From assembly GCA_934122235.1 (NCBI GenBank), contig CAKOWE010000001.1:1-64000 (forward strand): a DNA stretch of 64,000 nt. The letters are read 5' to 3'. Shown here piece after piece: positions 18,728 to 27,314 of the stretch (position 1 is the first letter of the stretch; each line of letters starts with the position of its first letter). Both the position numbers and the translations under genes were made by a program. Source of the stretch: an uncultured Clostridia bacterium. Its GTDB lineage: Bacteria; Bacillota; Clostridia; TANB77; CAG-508. The notes below the pieces were generated by a model. The model was not told the DNA's origin and searched no databases. It worked only from the letters and a program-made list of their open reading frames with translations.

Positions 18728-19027
18728 CTAATCAATCGAAAAAAAGAGCATGGGTATGTGATGGTACAGGCTGTAAGTTTCGAGATATGATTCAGCATCT
18801 ATATCGACTGTGTCAATACGATAAAAACAAATCTCTGAAATCGTGTCATCTGAGTTTGAGTATTCGTTCCAGGCTGCGGTTACCGTTTTGAGAAAGTGTT
18901 TTGAGTTTTCTACAATGGATTTGTCACAAACCAGAGGACAAGCACAATATGCATAAAAATGCTCTCTTCTTAACAATGACTTTTTCCGAACTACCTTTAG
19001 CGATAAAACAAAAAGTTGAGCAGTCAT
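18728..19027 (-). CDS. GC-rich small ORF of unknown function containing an in-frame CGG
   Basis: A 99-residue ORF, ATG 19027 behind TAGGAGGT, cysteine- and histidine-containing (YAYCACPLVCDKS near residues 26-38), no recognised family. Like the ORFs at 14.6 and 52 kb it is GC-richer than its surroundings and sits alone on the minus strand behind an AT-rich, native-looking leader. Its codon 14 (18988-18986) is CGG, the only in-frame CGG in the window where the frame continues open without a shift. If CGG triggers +1 reading here too, the product would be a 17-residue peptide ending at a TAA. So either the gene is a recent foreign arrival that cannot be made properly, or CGG can be read in place. 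Confidence 0.5.
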   Translation of the reverse strand: MTAQLFVLSLKVVRKKSLLRREHFYAYCACPLVCDKSIVENSKHFLKTVTAAWNEYSNSDDTISEICFYRIDTVDIDAESYLETYSLYHHIPMLFFSID

Positions 19028-19114
19028 ACAGTTACCTCCTAAAGTTTTATAGTTAATAATGTTTAGACTAAATAATGTTATAGAAAAACATTTAAAAGTT
19101 TCTCTATATTCAAT

Positions 19115-19148
19115 AAAAGCTATGTTATTATTATAACATAGCTTTTAT
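19115..19148. terminator. Hairpin terminator
   Basis: A near-perfect palindrome, AAAAGCTATGTTAT against ATAACATAGCTTTT, followed by T residues on either strand; it ends the minus-strand gene that begins at 19581. Confidence 0.75.
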
Positions 19149-19164
19149 CAAAAAGTCAAAAATA

Positions 19165-19581
19165 TTAATTTTCATTGATTATTGCTTTATAAATTAACCC
19201 ATTTTTATTATAATCGAAACTTACAGAATAGGTACTAGAACTTGTTATTTTAGACGCGTCAGTGCATTCTTCATCATTAATAAATATAGTTACTTTTTGA
19301 ATTGAAGTAGTTTGGTTTGATGAGTTAATAGTTGAAATTAATGATTTTACTTTTATTGCAGTTACGCTTTTTCCAAGATACATGTCAAAATTTGAATTAA
19401 ATATAGATTTTTCTTGTTCTGTCATTACATTTACATTACTAATTGGAGTTGGGCTAGTTATAATAAAATCTTCATTATTTTTTTGATTTTGATATCTAGA
19501 AAAAAAATATATAATCATTACAATTAGACCAATAAGTATAATGCTTAATAAAAAGTATAATAAGGCTTTTTTATTTTTCAT
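19165..19581 (-). CDS. Small single-pass membrane protein, unknown function
   Basis: A 138-residue protein with a lysine-rich N-terminus and one membrane segment at about residues 7-27, followed by a ~110-residue extracytoplasmic part rich in serine, threonine and asparagine. The region QEKSIFNSNFDMYLGKSVTAIKVKS near residue 56 resembles the soluble part of small Firmicute proteins that I know only as hypothetical. ATG 19581 lies behind GGAGGAAAT. Monocistronic, divergent from the P-type ATPase gene. Confidence 0.6.
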   Translation of the reverse strand: MKNKKALLYFLLSIILIGLIVMIIYFFSRYQNQKNNEDFIITSPTPISNVNVMTEQEKSIFNSNFDMYLGKSVTAIKVKSLISTINSSNQTTSIQKVTIFINDEECTDASKITSSSTYSVSFDYNKNGLIYKAIINEN

Positions 19582-19728
19582 TTAAATTTCCTCCATATCT
19601 TTTGTGAATTTTATATACATTATATATTAACCAAAATTTGAAATCAATATAATATTTTGTATAAAAGTCATATTTTTTGTACAAGCACATATATATAAGT
19701 ATATGAATTTACAAAGGAGTGAAAGTTT

Positions 19729-22413
19729 ATGTGGCATACTAAAACTGTTTCAGAAGTACGAAAGGAAACTCAAACTAATTTAAAATATGGAATTGATTCG
19801 CGAGAAGTTGAAGAGAGAAAAAAAGTGTATGGAGAGAATAAAATTGAAGAACAAAAGAGAAAAAATATTTTACTTAGATTTATAGAACAATTCAATGACT
19901 TTATGATTATAACATTACTTGTTGCAGCTGTTGTATCAAGTGTTATGGCATATGTGCAAGGAACTAATGATTACTTAGATTCTATTATAATAGTTGCAAT
20001 AGTAGTATTTAATGCTTTTTTAGGCTTAGTACAAGAAAGTAAAGCAGAAAAAGCATTGGAAGCATTAAAGAAATTATCTGCACCAACTGCCAAAGTAAAG
20101 AGAGATAACAGAATAATTAACATTCCAGGAGAAGAAGTTGTTGTTGGTGATTTGTTAATATTAGAAGCAGGGGGATATGTAGCTGCAGATTGTAGATTGG
20201 TAAATACATATAATTTAAAAATAGAAGAATCAGCTTTAACAGGAGAAACGGTTCCTGTACAAAAAGATGCAAATGTTATATTAAATAGTAATACTGTTTT
20301 AGGAGATATGATAAATATGGCATTTGCTACAACAGTTGTTACAAATGGACATGCTGAAGGCATTGTAACAGATGTTGGAATGAAAACTAAAGTAGGGCAA
20401 ATTGCTCAAATGATAATGACAGATGAGTCACCAGAAACACCATTACAAAAGAAATTAGGAGAAGTAGGAAAAAAGTTAGGATTAATTGCATTGGCTATAT
20501 GCTTTGCAATATTTATAATTGGGTTATTAAAAAAGATTTCTCCAATTGAGATGTTTATGACGTCTGTTGGCTTGGCAGTTGCAGCAATACCAGAAGGCTT
20601 ACCAGCAATAGTTACTATAATGTTATCTATTGGAGTAACAAAAATGGCTAAGAAAAATGCAATAATAAGAAAGTTACCAGCAGTAGAAACTTTAGGAAGT
20701 AGTACTGTAATATGTTCAGATAAAACTGGTACTTTGACTCAAAATAAAATGGAAGTAGTAGAATTAAGAGATACCTTTGGAAATATGAATTTCCAAAGAG
20801 GGCATGTAACATCTCAACAGGAAACAAGAAAATTAATGTTACAACTTGCATCAATGTGTACAGATGTAAATGTGCAATATGAAAATGGAGCATATGAAGC
20901 AATAGGTGAACCAACAGAAGTCGCTATTGTAAATGCTCTTTTGAAAATACATGAGAATAAAGATAATTTATATAGAGAAATGGAAAGAATAAATGAGATT
21001 CCGTTTGATTCTACAAGAAAACTTATGACTACAATTCATAGAATTGGAAATAAATTTAGAATTATTACTAAAGGTGCACCAGATGTTTTGATAAAAAGAT
21101 GTACAAAATTTTATGATAATGGAAATATAGTAAATTTAACAGAAGATAAAATACAAAGTATAAACAAGAATAATACTGAGATGGCAGAAAAAGCATTAAG
21201 AGTTATTGCTGTTGGTTTTGTTGATATTGATAGTTTACCTAATTTTATAGATACAAACACAATAGAAAATAATTTAATTTTTGTTGGATTAATTGGAATG
21301 ATAGATCCACCAAGAATTGGTGTAAAAGAGGCTGTTGAAACATGTAGAAGAGCAGGAATAAAAACAGTTATGATTACAGGAGATCATATAATTACAGCAA
21401 AAGCAATTGCAAAAGAATTAGGAATACTAAAACAAGCAGATAAAGCAATAACAGGAGCTGAATTAGATAAGATACCTCAAGAGAGATTAGAAAAAGAAAT
21501 AAAGAGTTATTCTGTATTTGCAAGGGTATCTCCAGAACACAAAGTAAGAATAGTTAAAGCATTTAGAGCAAATGGAGAAATTGTAGCCATGACTGGCGAT
21601 GGAGTAAATGATGCACCAGCCTTAAAAAATGCAGATATAGGTGTTTCGATGGGAATGAATGGTACTGATGTTGCAAAAAATGCATCAGATATGATATTAA
21701 CAGATGATAATTTTGTAACTATAACAGAAGCTGTAAAAACTGGAAGACATATATATGACAATATAAGAAAGGCTGTTCATTTCTTACTTGCAACAAATAT
21801 TGGCGAAATTGTTACAATATTTGTAGGATTGCTATTAGGAATTGAAAGTCCGTTACTTGCAATACATTTGTTATGGATTAATTTAGTAACAGATTCATTC
21901 CCAGCAATAGCTTTGGGGCTAGAACCAATGGATAAAGATATAATGAACAAAAAACCTATAGATGCCAAAAAAGGTTTATTTACAAATGGCTTATGGGGAA
22001 AGATTTTTGTTGAAGGTACAATGATTGGCATGCTAACGTTGCTTGCATTTAGTATTGGAAATAATTTATATGGGTTAGAAGTTGGAAGAACAATGGCATT
22101 TGTTTCATTGAGTATGTTAGAATTAATACATAGTTTTAACATAAGGAGTGAAGAATCAATATTTAAGATAGGTTTGTTTACAAATAAGTATATAATAGGA
22201 GCATTAGTTTTAGGAACAATATTACAGGTTATAGTAATAGCAATACCAATGCTTGCAAACATATTTGATGTTGTACAATTGAATTCAACACAATGGGTTT
22301 ATACATTAGCAATATCAATAGCTCCAATAATAATAATGGAAATACAAAAGAAAATAAATGATTTTAAATTTGGAAAAGTGATTTATACAATTAAAGCTGA
22401 GGGCAAAAAATAA
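19729..22413 (+). CDS. P-type cation-transporting ATPase (Ca2+ type)
   Basis: An 894-residue P2A-type ATPase, likely pumping Ca2+ (or Mn2+) out of the cell. Domains: N-terminal cation-ATPase segment, two helices, actuator with ALTGETVPV near residue 170, M4 with AAIPEGLPA near residue 285 (the PEGL sequence typical of Ca2+ pumps), phosphorylation motif CSDKTGTLT near residue 328, nucleotide domain with KGAPD near residue 450, hinge MTGDGVNDAPALKNADIG near residue 621, and six C-terminal helices. Start ATG at 19729 follows AAAGGAGTG. Monocistronic. Confidence 0.93.
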   Translation: MWHTKTVSEVRKETQTNLKYGIDSREVEERKKVYGENKIEEQKRKNILLRFIEQFNDFMIITLLVAAVVSSVMAYVQGTNDYLDSIIIVAIVVFNAFLGLVQESKAEKALEALKKLSAPTAKVKRDNRIINIPGEEVVVGDLLILEAGGYVAADCRLVNTYNLKIEESALTGETVPVQKDANVILNSNTVLGDMINMAFATTVVTNGHAEGIVTDVGMKTKVGQIAQMIMTDESPETPLQKKLGEVGKKLGLIALAICFAIFIIGLLKKISPIEMFMTSVGLAVAAIPEGLPAIVTIMLSIGVTKMAKKNAIIRKLPAVETLGSSTVICSDKTGTLTQNKMEVVELRDTFGNMNFQRGHVTSQQETRKLMLQLASMCTDVNVQYENGAYEAIGEPTEVAIVNALLKIHENKDNLYREMERINEIPFDSTRKLMTTIHRIGNKFRIITKGAPDVLIKRCTKFYDNGNIVNLTEDKIQSINKNNTEMAEKALRVIAVGFVDIDSLPNFIDTNTIENNLIFVGLIGMIDPPRIGVKEAVETCRRAGIKTVMITGDHIITAKAIAKELGILKQADKAITGAELDKIPQERLEKEIKSYSVFARVSPEHKVRIVKAFRANGEIVAMTGDGVNDAPALKNADIGVSMGMNGTDVAKNASDMILTDDNFVTITEAVKTGRHIYDNIRKAVHFLLATNIGEIVTIFVGLLLGIESPLLAIHLLWINLVTDSFPAIALGLEPMDKDIMNKKPIDAKKGLFTNGLWGKIFVEGTMIGMLTLLAFSIGNNLYGLEVGRTMAFVSLSMLELIHSFNIRSEESIFKIGLFTNKYIIGALVLGTILQVIVIAIPMLANIFDVVQLNSTQWVYTLAISIAPIIIMEIQKKINDFKFGKVIYTIKAEGKK

Positions 22414-22462
22414 ATATTGAAAAAATAATAAAAATAATATAGAATGATAATGAAAAATATTG

Positions 22463-22496
22463 TATAGGCAAGGATATACCTTGCCTTATATACTTT
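22463..22496 (+). terminator. Terminator of the P-type ATPase gene
   Basis: GGCAAGG/CCTTGCC stem with a short ATATA loop, followed by a T-containing tract. Confidence 0.7.
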
Positions 22497-22534
22497 TGCT
22501 GTTAGACATATAAATAAGAAAAGGAGAGGGTTTA

Positions 22535-23248
22535 ATGTCAATACATAATGAAGCTAAAAAAGAAGAAATAGAAAAAATTGTTATAATGCCGGGAGATCCG
22601 TTAAGAGCAAAATATATTGCAGAAAATTTTCTAACAGATGCTAAACTGGTTAATACAATAAGAGGTATGTATGCATATACTGGAATATACAAGAATAAAA
22701 AAGTAACAGTTATGGCACATGGAATGGGAATGGCAAGTATGGGAATATATTCATATGAATTATATAAATTTTATGATGTTGATTGCATAATAAGAATTGG
22801 TTCATGCGGAGCATATAAAGAAAACTTACATTTATTAGATACTTTATTAGTAGAAAAAGTATATACTGAAAGCAATTTTGCTTATAGTTATAATAATGAT
22901 AATACAAAACAGATATATGCAACAGAAGAGATAAATGAATTAATAGAAAATGTTGCAAAAGAAAATAATATACAATATACCAAAACAAATATCTTTTGTA
23001 CAGATGGATTTGATCCATATATAGCAGATGTAAATAAATTATTAGAGAGATTGCCAAAAGATATAACAGCATCTGAAATGGAGTCTTTTGCATTATTTTA
23101 TATTGCTAAAATGTTAAACAAAAAAGCAGCATGCTTATTAACTGTAGTTGATTCACTTTATGATAAAAAAGAATTATCAGCGAAGGAAAGACAAACATCT
23201 TTAAATAATATGATAGTACTAGCGTTGGAAACGGCAAGAAAATTGTAA
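22535..23248 (+). CDS. deoD: Purine nucleoside phosphorylase, DeoD type
   Basis: A 237-residue hexameric-type phosphorylase that splits purine (deoxy)ribonucleosides into base and sugar-1-phosphate for salvage. Family patterns are IVIMPGDPLRAKYIAENFL near residue 11 (phosphate binding), IIRIGSCGAY near residue 85 and ASEMESFALFY near residue 178 (nucleoside binding), with the catalytic Asp in VVDSLYD near residue 203. Start ATG 22535 follows AGGAGAGGG. Length is typical. Confidence 0.94.
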   Translation: MSIHNEAKKEEIEKIVIMPGDPLRAKYIAENFLTDAKLVNTIRGMYAYTGIYKNKKVTVMAHGMGMASMGIYSYELYKFYDVDCIIRIGSCGAYKENLHLLDTLLVEKVYTESNFAYSYNNDNTKQIYATEEINELIENVAKENNIQYTKTNIFCTDGFDPYIADVNKLLERLPKDITASEMESFALFYIAKMLNKKAACLLTVVDSLYDKKELSAKERQTSLNNMIVLALETARKL

Positions 23249-23376
23249 ATTGACGATAAATACCACTATTAAACAAAAAAATTATAATAGGACATACCTA
23301 TATGCCTACTAGGCTTTTGTCTAATTGTCTAGCACCTTTAAATTTGATAATATTTAACATAGAGGTGTTATCAATA

Positions 23377-23604
23377 ATGAATGAATGGGGTAGTGTAGAC
23401 CTTAAATTAGATAATTTTTTAAAAGAAAATAATATAAGCAGATCTAGTTTATCTAGAAATGGACAAATTTATTACAAACAACTTCTTAAATATTGTAATA
23501 ATGATATGCAAAAAGTTGATTTGAATTTATTAGCAAGAATTTGCAAAACACTTAATTGTGAAATTGGAGATATTATAACGTATAATCCTCCTAAAGCTAA
23601 TTAA
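23377..23604 (+). CDS. Small Cro/C1-type HTH regulator
   Basis: A 75-residue DNA-binding protein with a single XRE helix-turn-helix resembling the HTH_26 (YozG-like) group: DLKLDNFLKENNISRSSLSRNG, then DLNLLARICKTLNCEIGDIITYNPP at the C-terminus. These are common stand-alone transcriptional regulators. I start at ATG 23377, behind an AGAGGTG site; an in-frame ATG at 23302 lies within a structured AT-rich stretch without a site. Targets are unknown. Confidence 0.8.
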   Translation: MNEWGSVDLKLDNFLKENNISRSSLSRNGQIYYKQLLKYCNNDMQKVDLNLLARICKTLNCEIGDIITYNPPKAN

Positions 23605-23699
23605 TTTATTATAATTCGACACATTTTTTAATAAATTTCATATTATATATTAGGTTGTATATATATACTTCCAAATATTAAAAAAAGGATTTGATTTAT

Positions 23700-24149
23700 A
23701 TGGATTTTAACAAAGAAATGTGCCCTATTGTTAAAGTTGATGGTTTTATAGAGAAAGGTAAACAATTCGATATAGATATTAATTTACCAGAGGACGATAG
23801 AAATGTTATATTTGGAGTAATAAAGGATTGCTATAAAGATCCAGTTGAAGATGCAGTTGTTAAACTAATAGAAGTTTGCCGTGAATATGGTAAGGAAGAA
23901 AGAAAACCAGTTTCTCATACTTTTACAGATAAGAATGGAGAATTTGTTTTCGGACCACTTTGTCCAGACAAAACCTATGAAATTCTTATATGGGTAAATA
24001 AAGTACGTCATATTAAATTGTGTGCTGAATGCAAACATCAAGGAAAATGTTTAAAAGGTGTGTCTTTAGATTGTTGCGATTTTCCAAAGCCACCATGCAA
24101 AGAACATCATGATGAATGTGAAGAGAAACCATGTAAAGGTTGTAACTAA
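23700..24149 (+). CDS. Carboxypeptidase-regulatory-like (beta-sandwich) protein with Cys-rich tail
   Basis: A 149-residue protein. The centre has the pattern of a carboxypeptidase-regulatory or Cna-B-like beta sandwich: VIFGVIKDCYKDPVEDAVVKLIEV near residues 37-60, then TFTDKNGEFVFGPLCPDKTYEI near residues 77-98. The last 45 residues are rich in cysteine and histidine (CAECKHQGKCLKG, CCDFPKPPC, CEEKPCKGC) and may bind metal or form disulphides. No signal peptide. Similar proteins occur in spore-forming clostridia, but the function is unknown. Start ATG 23700, with GGATTTG upstream. Confidence 0.65.
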   Translation: MDFNKEMCPIVKVDGFIEKGKQFDIDINLPEDDRNVIFGVIKDCYKDPVEDAVVKLIEVCREYGKEERKPVSHTFTDKNGEFVFGPLCPDKTYEILIWVNKVRHIKLCAECKHQGKCLKGVSLDCCDFPKPPCKEHHDECEEKPCKGCN

Positions 24150-24163
24150 TATTTAGAAACTAA

Positions 24164-24198
24164 TAATAACCACTCAATTTATGAGTGGTTATTATTAT
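24164..24198. terminator. Bidirectional terminator
   Basis: AATAATAACCACTC pairs with GAGTGGTTATTATT around an AATTTAT-type loop, between convergent genes. Confidence 0.85.
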
Positions 24199-24818
24199 GT
24201 TTGTAATGCTTTTGTATTTTCTGAAATCAATTTAAATATTTTCATTTTTAATTTATATTTTTTATTTTCTTTTATTACTAACATCCACAAATATGCCAAT
24301 ATTAATACTATACCTATATTTTTCATAAACAAAATACCAATGCTTGATATTATTGTTAATATGATAATTAAAATGTTAGATAATTTATATGTCATAATTT
24401 CAGCTTCTTTAACATTACTTACAAGTTGTATTATGTATTTTAAAATTCTACCTCCATCTAATGGGTATAATGGTATTAAATTGAACATACCAATTAATGC
24501 ATTGGAATAAATAATATCTTCGTCCCAATTGTTATACACTCCGAATATTACAATAATTAAATTTGTTAATGGTCCTGCAATTGCAATTAATATTTTTTTT
24601 ATAATATATTTATTGCTATAATCTTCAAAATTTATTGATATTCCAAATGGCATTATATCAATACTTTTGGCTTTTAATCCTAAACACACACCGGCTAATA
24701 AATGTCCTAACTCGTGAACCAAAGCAAACAACATTAATATTGTATATATTTTTATTTGCTGTGTTAGGTAAAATATTATTGCAAATATAAATATTTGCAA
24801 ATTTACTCTTATTCTCAT
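24195..24818 (-). CDS. spoIVFB: Intramembrane metalloprotease SpoIVFB
   Basis: A 207-residue site-2-protease (peptidase M50) with about five membrane helices. The zinc motif HELGH is in ALVHELGHLLAG near residue 35, and the third ligand lies in NLIPLYPLDGGRIL near residue 122. In B. subtilis SpoIVFB cuts pro-sigma-K in the mother cell, under control of SpoIVFA. The gene directly upstream encodes an M23-domain protein matching SpoIVFA, so the pair looks orthologous. Start ATG 24818, behind AAAGGTTG. Confidence 0.88.
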   Translation of the reverse strand: MRIRVNLQIFIFAIIFYLTQQIKIYTILMLFALVHELGHLLAGVCLGLKAKSIDIMPFGISINFEDYSNKYIIKKILIAIAGPLTNLIIVIFGVYNNWDEDIIYSNALIGMFNLIPLYPLDGGRILKYIIQLVSNVKEAEIMTYKLSNILIIILTIISSIGILFMKNIGIVLILAYLWMLVIKENKKYKLKMKIFKLISENTKALQT

Positions 24819-24850
24819 ATGTCACAACCTTTCATCAGTATCAGCCATTT

Positions 24851-25774
24851 TTATAAAGCAAAAATTAATTCTGGATCAACATATCTACCAGATTTCCTAA
24901 TTTCAAAGTGTAGATGTGGTCCTGTTGCATTTCCTGTTTGACCAACTTCTGCTATTTGTTGTCCTTGTGTTATAACATCTCCGTTATTTATATAAAGTTT
25001 ACTACAATGTCCATATATAGTTAGAACATCATCTTTTTGTATTTGAATGCATTTGCCATATCCATCTAATTCTCCTGAAAATACCACTGATCCTTCCATA
25101 CTAGCTACAATAACAGTGCCTGTATTTGCCGCTATATCTACACCAACATGATATGGAGAAATTATACTTTGAGTTTGAGCACGTACACCGAATCTTGAAG
25201 TTATTTGCCCTTTCAAAGGATTTATTAAAGAATATGTTTGTTTAATATCATTTGCATCTGCTTGCATTTGGTTAATACTACTTTCTTCTGATGGTACTTC
25301 TTCAAATGTTTCTGTAGCAGATAGTGTTTCAACTTTAGTTTCTGAAATGTCAGCAGTTCCTCCTTCTGTGACTAATTCATCAGTTTGGTTTGTTAAAATT
25401 TCATTTGTTGATTCGTCTTGCTTTTCTGTCAAATTAGTTTCTTCAGCGTTTTCTTTTATGTATGAATAATTATTTATGTAATTTGCAACTTTACAATATA
25501 TTTCTTGAACATTTATATCATATGTAAGGATAGCACTTGTTTTATCTATTACATCTTTAGAAAATATAAAATTAAAATTTTTTATTACATAATATGAGCA
25601 ATATATAATAAAACAAATAACAATTTGAATTATCATTTTTTTAAATAAATATTTTTGATTTGAAACAGGAACGTTTACTGTTTTATTTTGAAAATTTACA
25701 TTAGTTCCTCTTTTTTTATAATATATTTCCTCTGCTCTTCTTAGCTTTTCATCTGGAGTTAAAACTCTCTCCAT
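24851..25774 (-). CDS. spoIVFA: SpoIVFA-type membrane protein with M23 peptidase domain
   Basis: A 307-residue protein with one membrane segment (about residues 47-68), a low-complexity acidic stretch (about 110-185) and a C-terminal LytM/M23 domain showing HVGVDIA near residue 216 and GPHLHFEIRKSGRYVDPE near residue 284. M23 metal ligands (H-x3-D, HxH) are present. In B. subtilis SpoIVFA holds SpoIVFB inactive in the outer forespore membrane. It lies 32 bases ahead of spoIVFB in one transcript. An annotator without the context might call it a generic M23 peptidase. Confidence 0.8.
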   Translation of the reverse strand: MERVLTPDEKLRRAEEIYYKKRGTNVNFQNKTVNVPVSNQKYLFKKMIIQIVICFIIYCSYYVIKNFNFIFSKDVIDKTSAILTYDINVQEIYCKVANYINNYSYIKENAEETNLTEKQDESTNEILTNQTDELVTEGGTADISETKVETLSATETFEEVPSEESSINQMQADANDIKQTYSLINPLKGQITSRFGVRAQTQSIISPYHVGVDIAANTGTVIVASMEGSVVFSGELDGYGKCIQIQKDDVLTIYGHCSKLYINNGDVITQGQQIAEVGQTGNATGPHLHFEIRKSGRYVDPELIFAL

Positions 25775-25856
25775 AAAAATACACCTCTTCCTTTGTTAAA
25801 TATACATTTTCATTAATGTATATGTTGGAAGTAGGTGTTTTATGATTAAGAATATT

Positions 25857-26198
25857 TTATAGAATATTTATTATCAAAGCAATAAACATTATAACAGTTA
25901 TAAATTTCAGTATTCTATATTTTTTTTCCAATTTTTTAGTGTCTTTTTTAGTGTTTTTTATTTTTTTTTGCTCTTCTATATTAGAAATATAGTTACTAAT
26001 TACCATTTGGGCTTCTTTTACTATATAATCTTTGGGTTTATTAATGCTTTTTACATCTTTTTGAAAAGAGTCATCTTTTATATGTTTTTTTACATATTCC
26101 ACACTTTTTTTATCTCGTTTTAGTATAACTATAGCTTCTTCTATAATATTAGATGGTAGATTTTTCAAAACTACAATATTTTTCATTTTATCTTCCAT
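25857..26198 (-). CDS. Tail-anchored small protein, unknown function
   Basis: A 113-residue protein, lysine-rich, with a C-terminal membrane helix (about residues 95-112) and a predicted helical body; KNIVVLKNLPSNIIEEAIVILKRD near residues 5-28 may be a conserved core. I start at ATG 26198 because a perfect AGGAGGT lies just before it; the upstream in-frame extension has none. Likely sporulation-associated by position, between yyaC and spoIVFA, but that is inference only. Confidence 0.6.
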   Translation of the reverse strand: MEDKMKNIVVLKNLPSNIIEEAIVILKRDKKSVEYVKKHIKDDSFQKDVKSINKPKDYIVKEAQMVISNYISNIEEQKKIKNTKKDTKKLEKKYRILKFITVIMFIALIINIL

Positions 26199-26275
26199 TT
26201 GGTACCTCCTAGAAAATTGGTTTATACAATTTATGTATATATTAATTTTTGCCAAATTTTCTAAGGTTTATACAT

Positions 26276-26816
26276 TTATATATTTATAACATTGTATATG
26301 CCACTAGATACAACATCAGCCATATTCATTACCAAACTCAAAGATGTATTTTGTAAAAGCTTAAAATTATATTGAGGTATATTTACATTTTGAGATACGA
26401 TTCCTTTTATGCTTAAGTCTCCTACATAATTTATCTTTTTATTTAATGCTTTTCCTAAATACATACCATTATTTTCTACAACAATTTTACCAATGTTTTC
26501 TTTTTTTGATATTGCAGAATCTATAGCAATTATAAGAGGGCTAGTATATTTTCTTTTTATATACATAATAGTATCATTTGCATTTTTAGCAGATATGTTT
26601 TCATCTAAATGACCAAAAATTTCTACTTCTTCTATATCTTTGAATAAATATCTTAATTTATATCCAACAATTGGACCGAAAAGAATCACCAGTTATTCTA
26701 TCTGTTCCTACACAAAAAAATATTATTTTATCATATTCATTTTCTTGAACTTGCTTTTTTAATTTATTTGCAAAATCTTTAACAAAAATATTGTACATTT
26801 CTTTTTTTGCTAACAT
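26276..26816 (-). CDS. yyaC: YyaC-type spore protease, split by a CGG frame change
   Basis: A 179-residue protein of the YyaC family, related to the germination protease GPR. The family motif GTDR-TGD-GP is present but the frame breaks within it: CVGTDRITGDSF is in the first frame (ATG 26816, behind AGAGGAGAT), then CGG at 26678, and skipping its C gives SFGPIVGYKL in the second frame. Without a shift, TAA follows after five codons. The second part includes VEIFGHLDENISAKN, AIDSAIS and a C-terminal LVMNMADVV region typical of the family. Length after joining is normal. The gene is the start of a run ahead of spoIVFAB. Confidence 0.88.
26676..26678 (-). promoter_or_regulatory. CGG +1 recoding site in yyaC (TTT CGG T)
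   Basis: Codon 47 in the zero frame is CGG. Skipping the C reads GGT, the Gly of the conserved SxGP element. Here P-site re-pairing on TTC would be possible. Confidence 0.85.
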
Positions 26817-26866
26817 ATAATCTCCTCTTTATTATGTTTATAAAATTATATGTTATTGCTTGCTTT

Positions 26867-27115
26867 TTATTCATTTTTACTAGTAGCAATAATTATATTT
26901 ACATTTTGGGATTTATTATATTTTTTTATTATATCTTCCGAAAAACCGGCTAATTCATTTGATAATACAATAGTTCTATAATCCATATTTACTAATTGTT
27001 TTATTTTTTTATCTACAGATTCTGGTTCTTCTACATCATAAACGTCTAAACCTATATTTTTAAACAATTTAAAACTGTTATTGTCTTCTTTTAATTTTAA
27101 CCAAGAAACTTTCAT
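26867..27115 (-). CDS. Small protein resembling V-ATPase subunit F-like folds
   Basis: An 82-residue protein with alternating beta/alpha pattern: KNIGLDVYDVEEPES, then YRTIVLSNELAGFSEDIIKKYNKS and INIIIATSKNE. The layout recalls the small F subunit of V-type ATPases and related stand-alone regulatory proteins of clostridia, but no V-ATPase operon is present. Function unknown. ATG at 27115, with a T-rich leader and no clear ribosome site, so the start is less certain. Divergent from mutL. Confidence 0.55.
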   Translation of the reverse strand: MKVSWLKLKEDNNSFKLFKNIGLDVYDVEEPESVDKKIKQLVNMDYRTIVLSNELAGFSEDIIKKYNKSQNVNIIIATSKNE

Positions 27116-27314
27116 TTATACCACCACGTTTAGTTTATGTTTTTTTTTATATGTTATACAAAATTTTTGTATGTGTATTTAACTAATTGTATATTAATTT
27201 ATTTTTTAACAACATTTTTTTTAACTAAAAACTATACAAAAAATATTATTTAATGATATAATTTCTATAAAATAATAGAAATGGTTTATACAGTAGAAAG
27301 GATTGATATAAATA

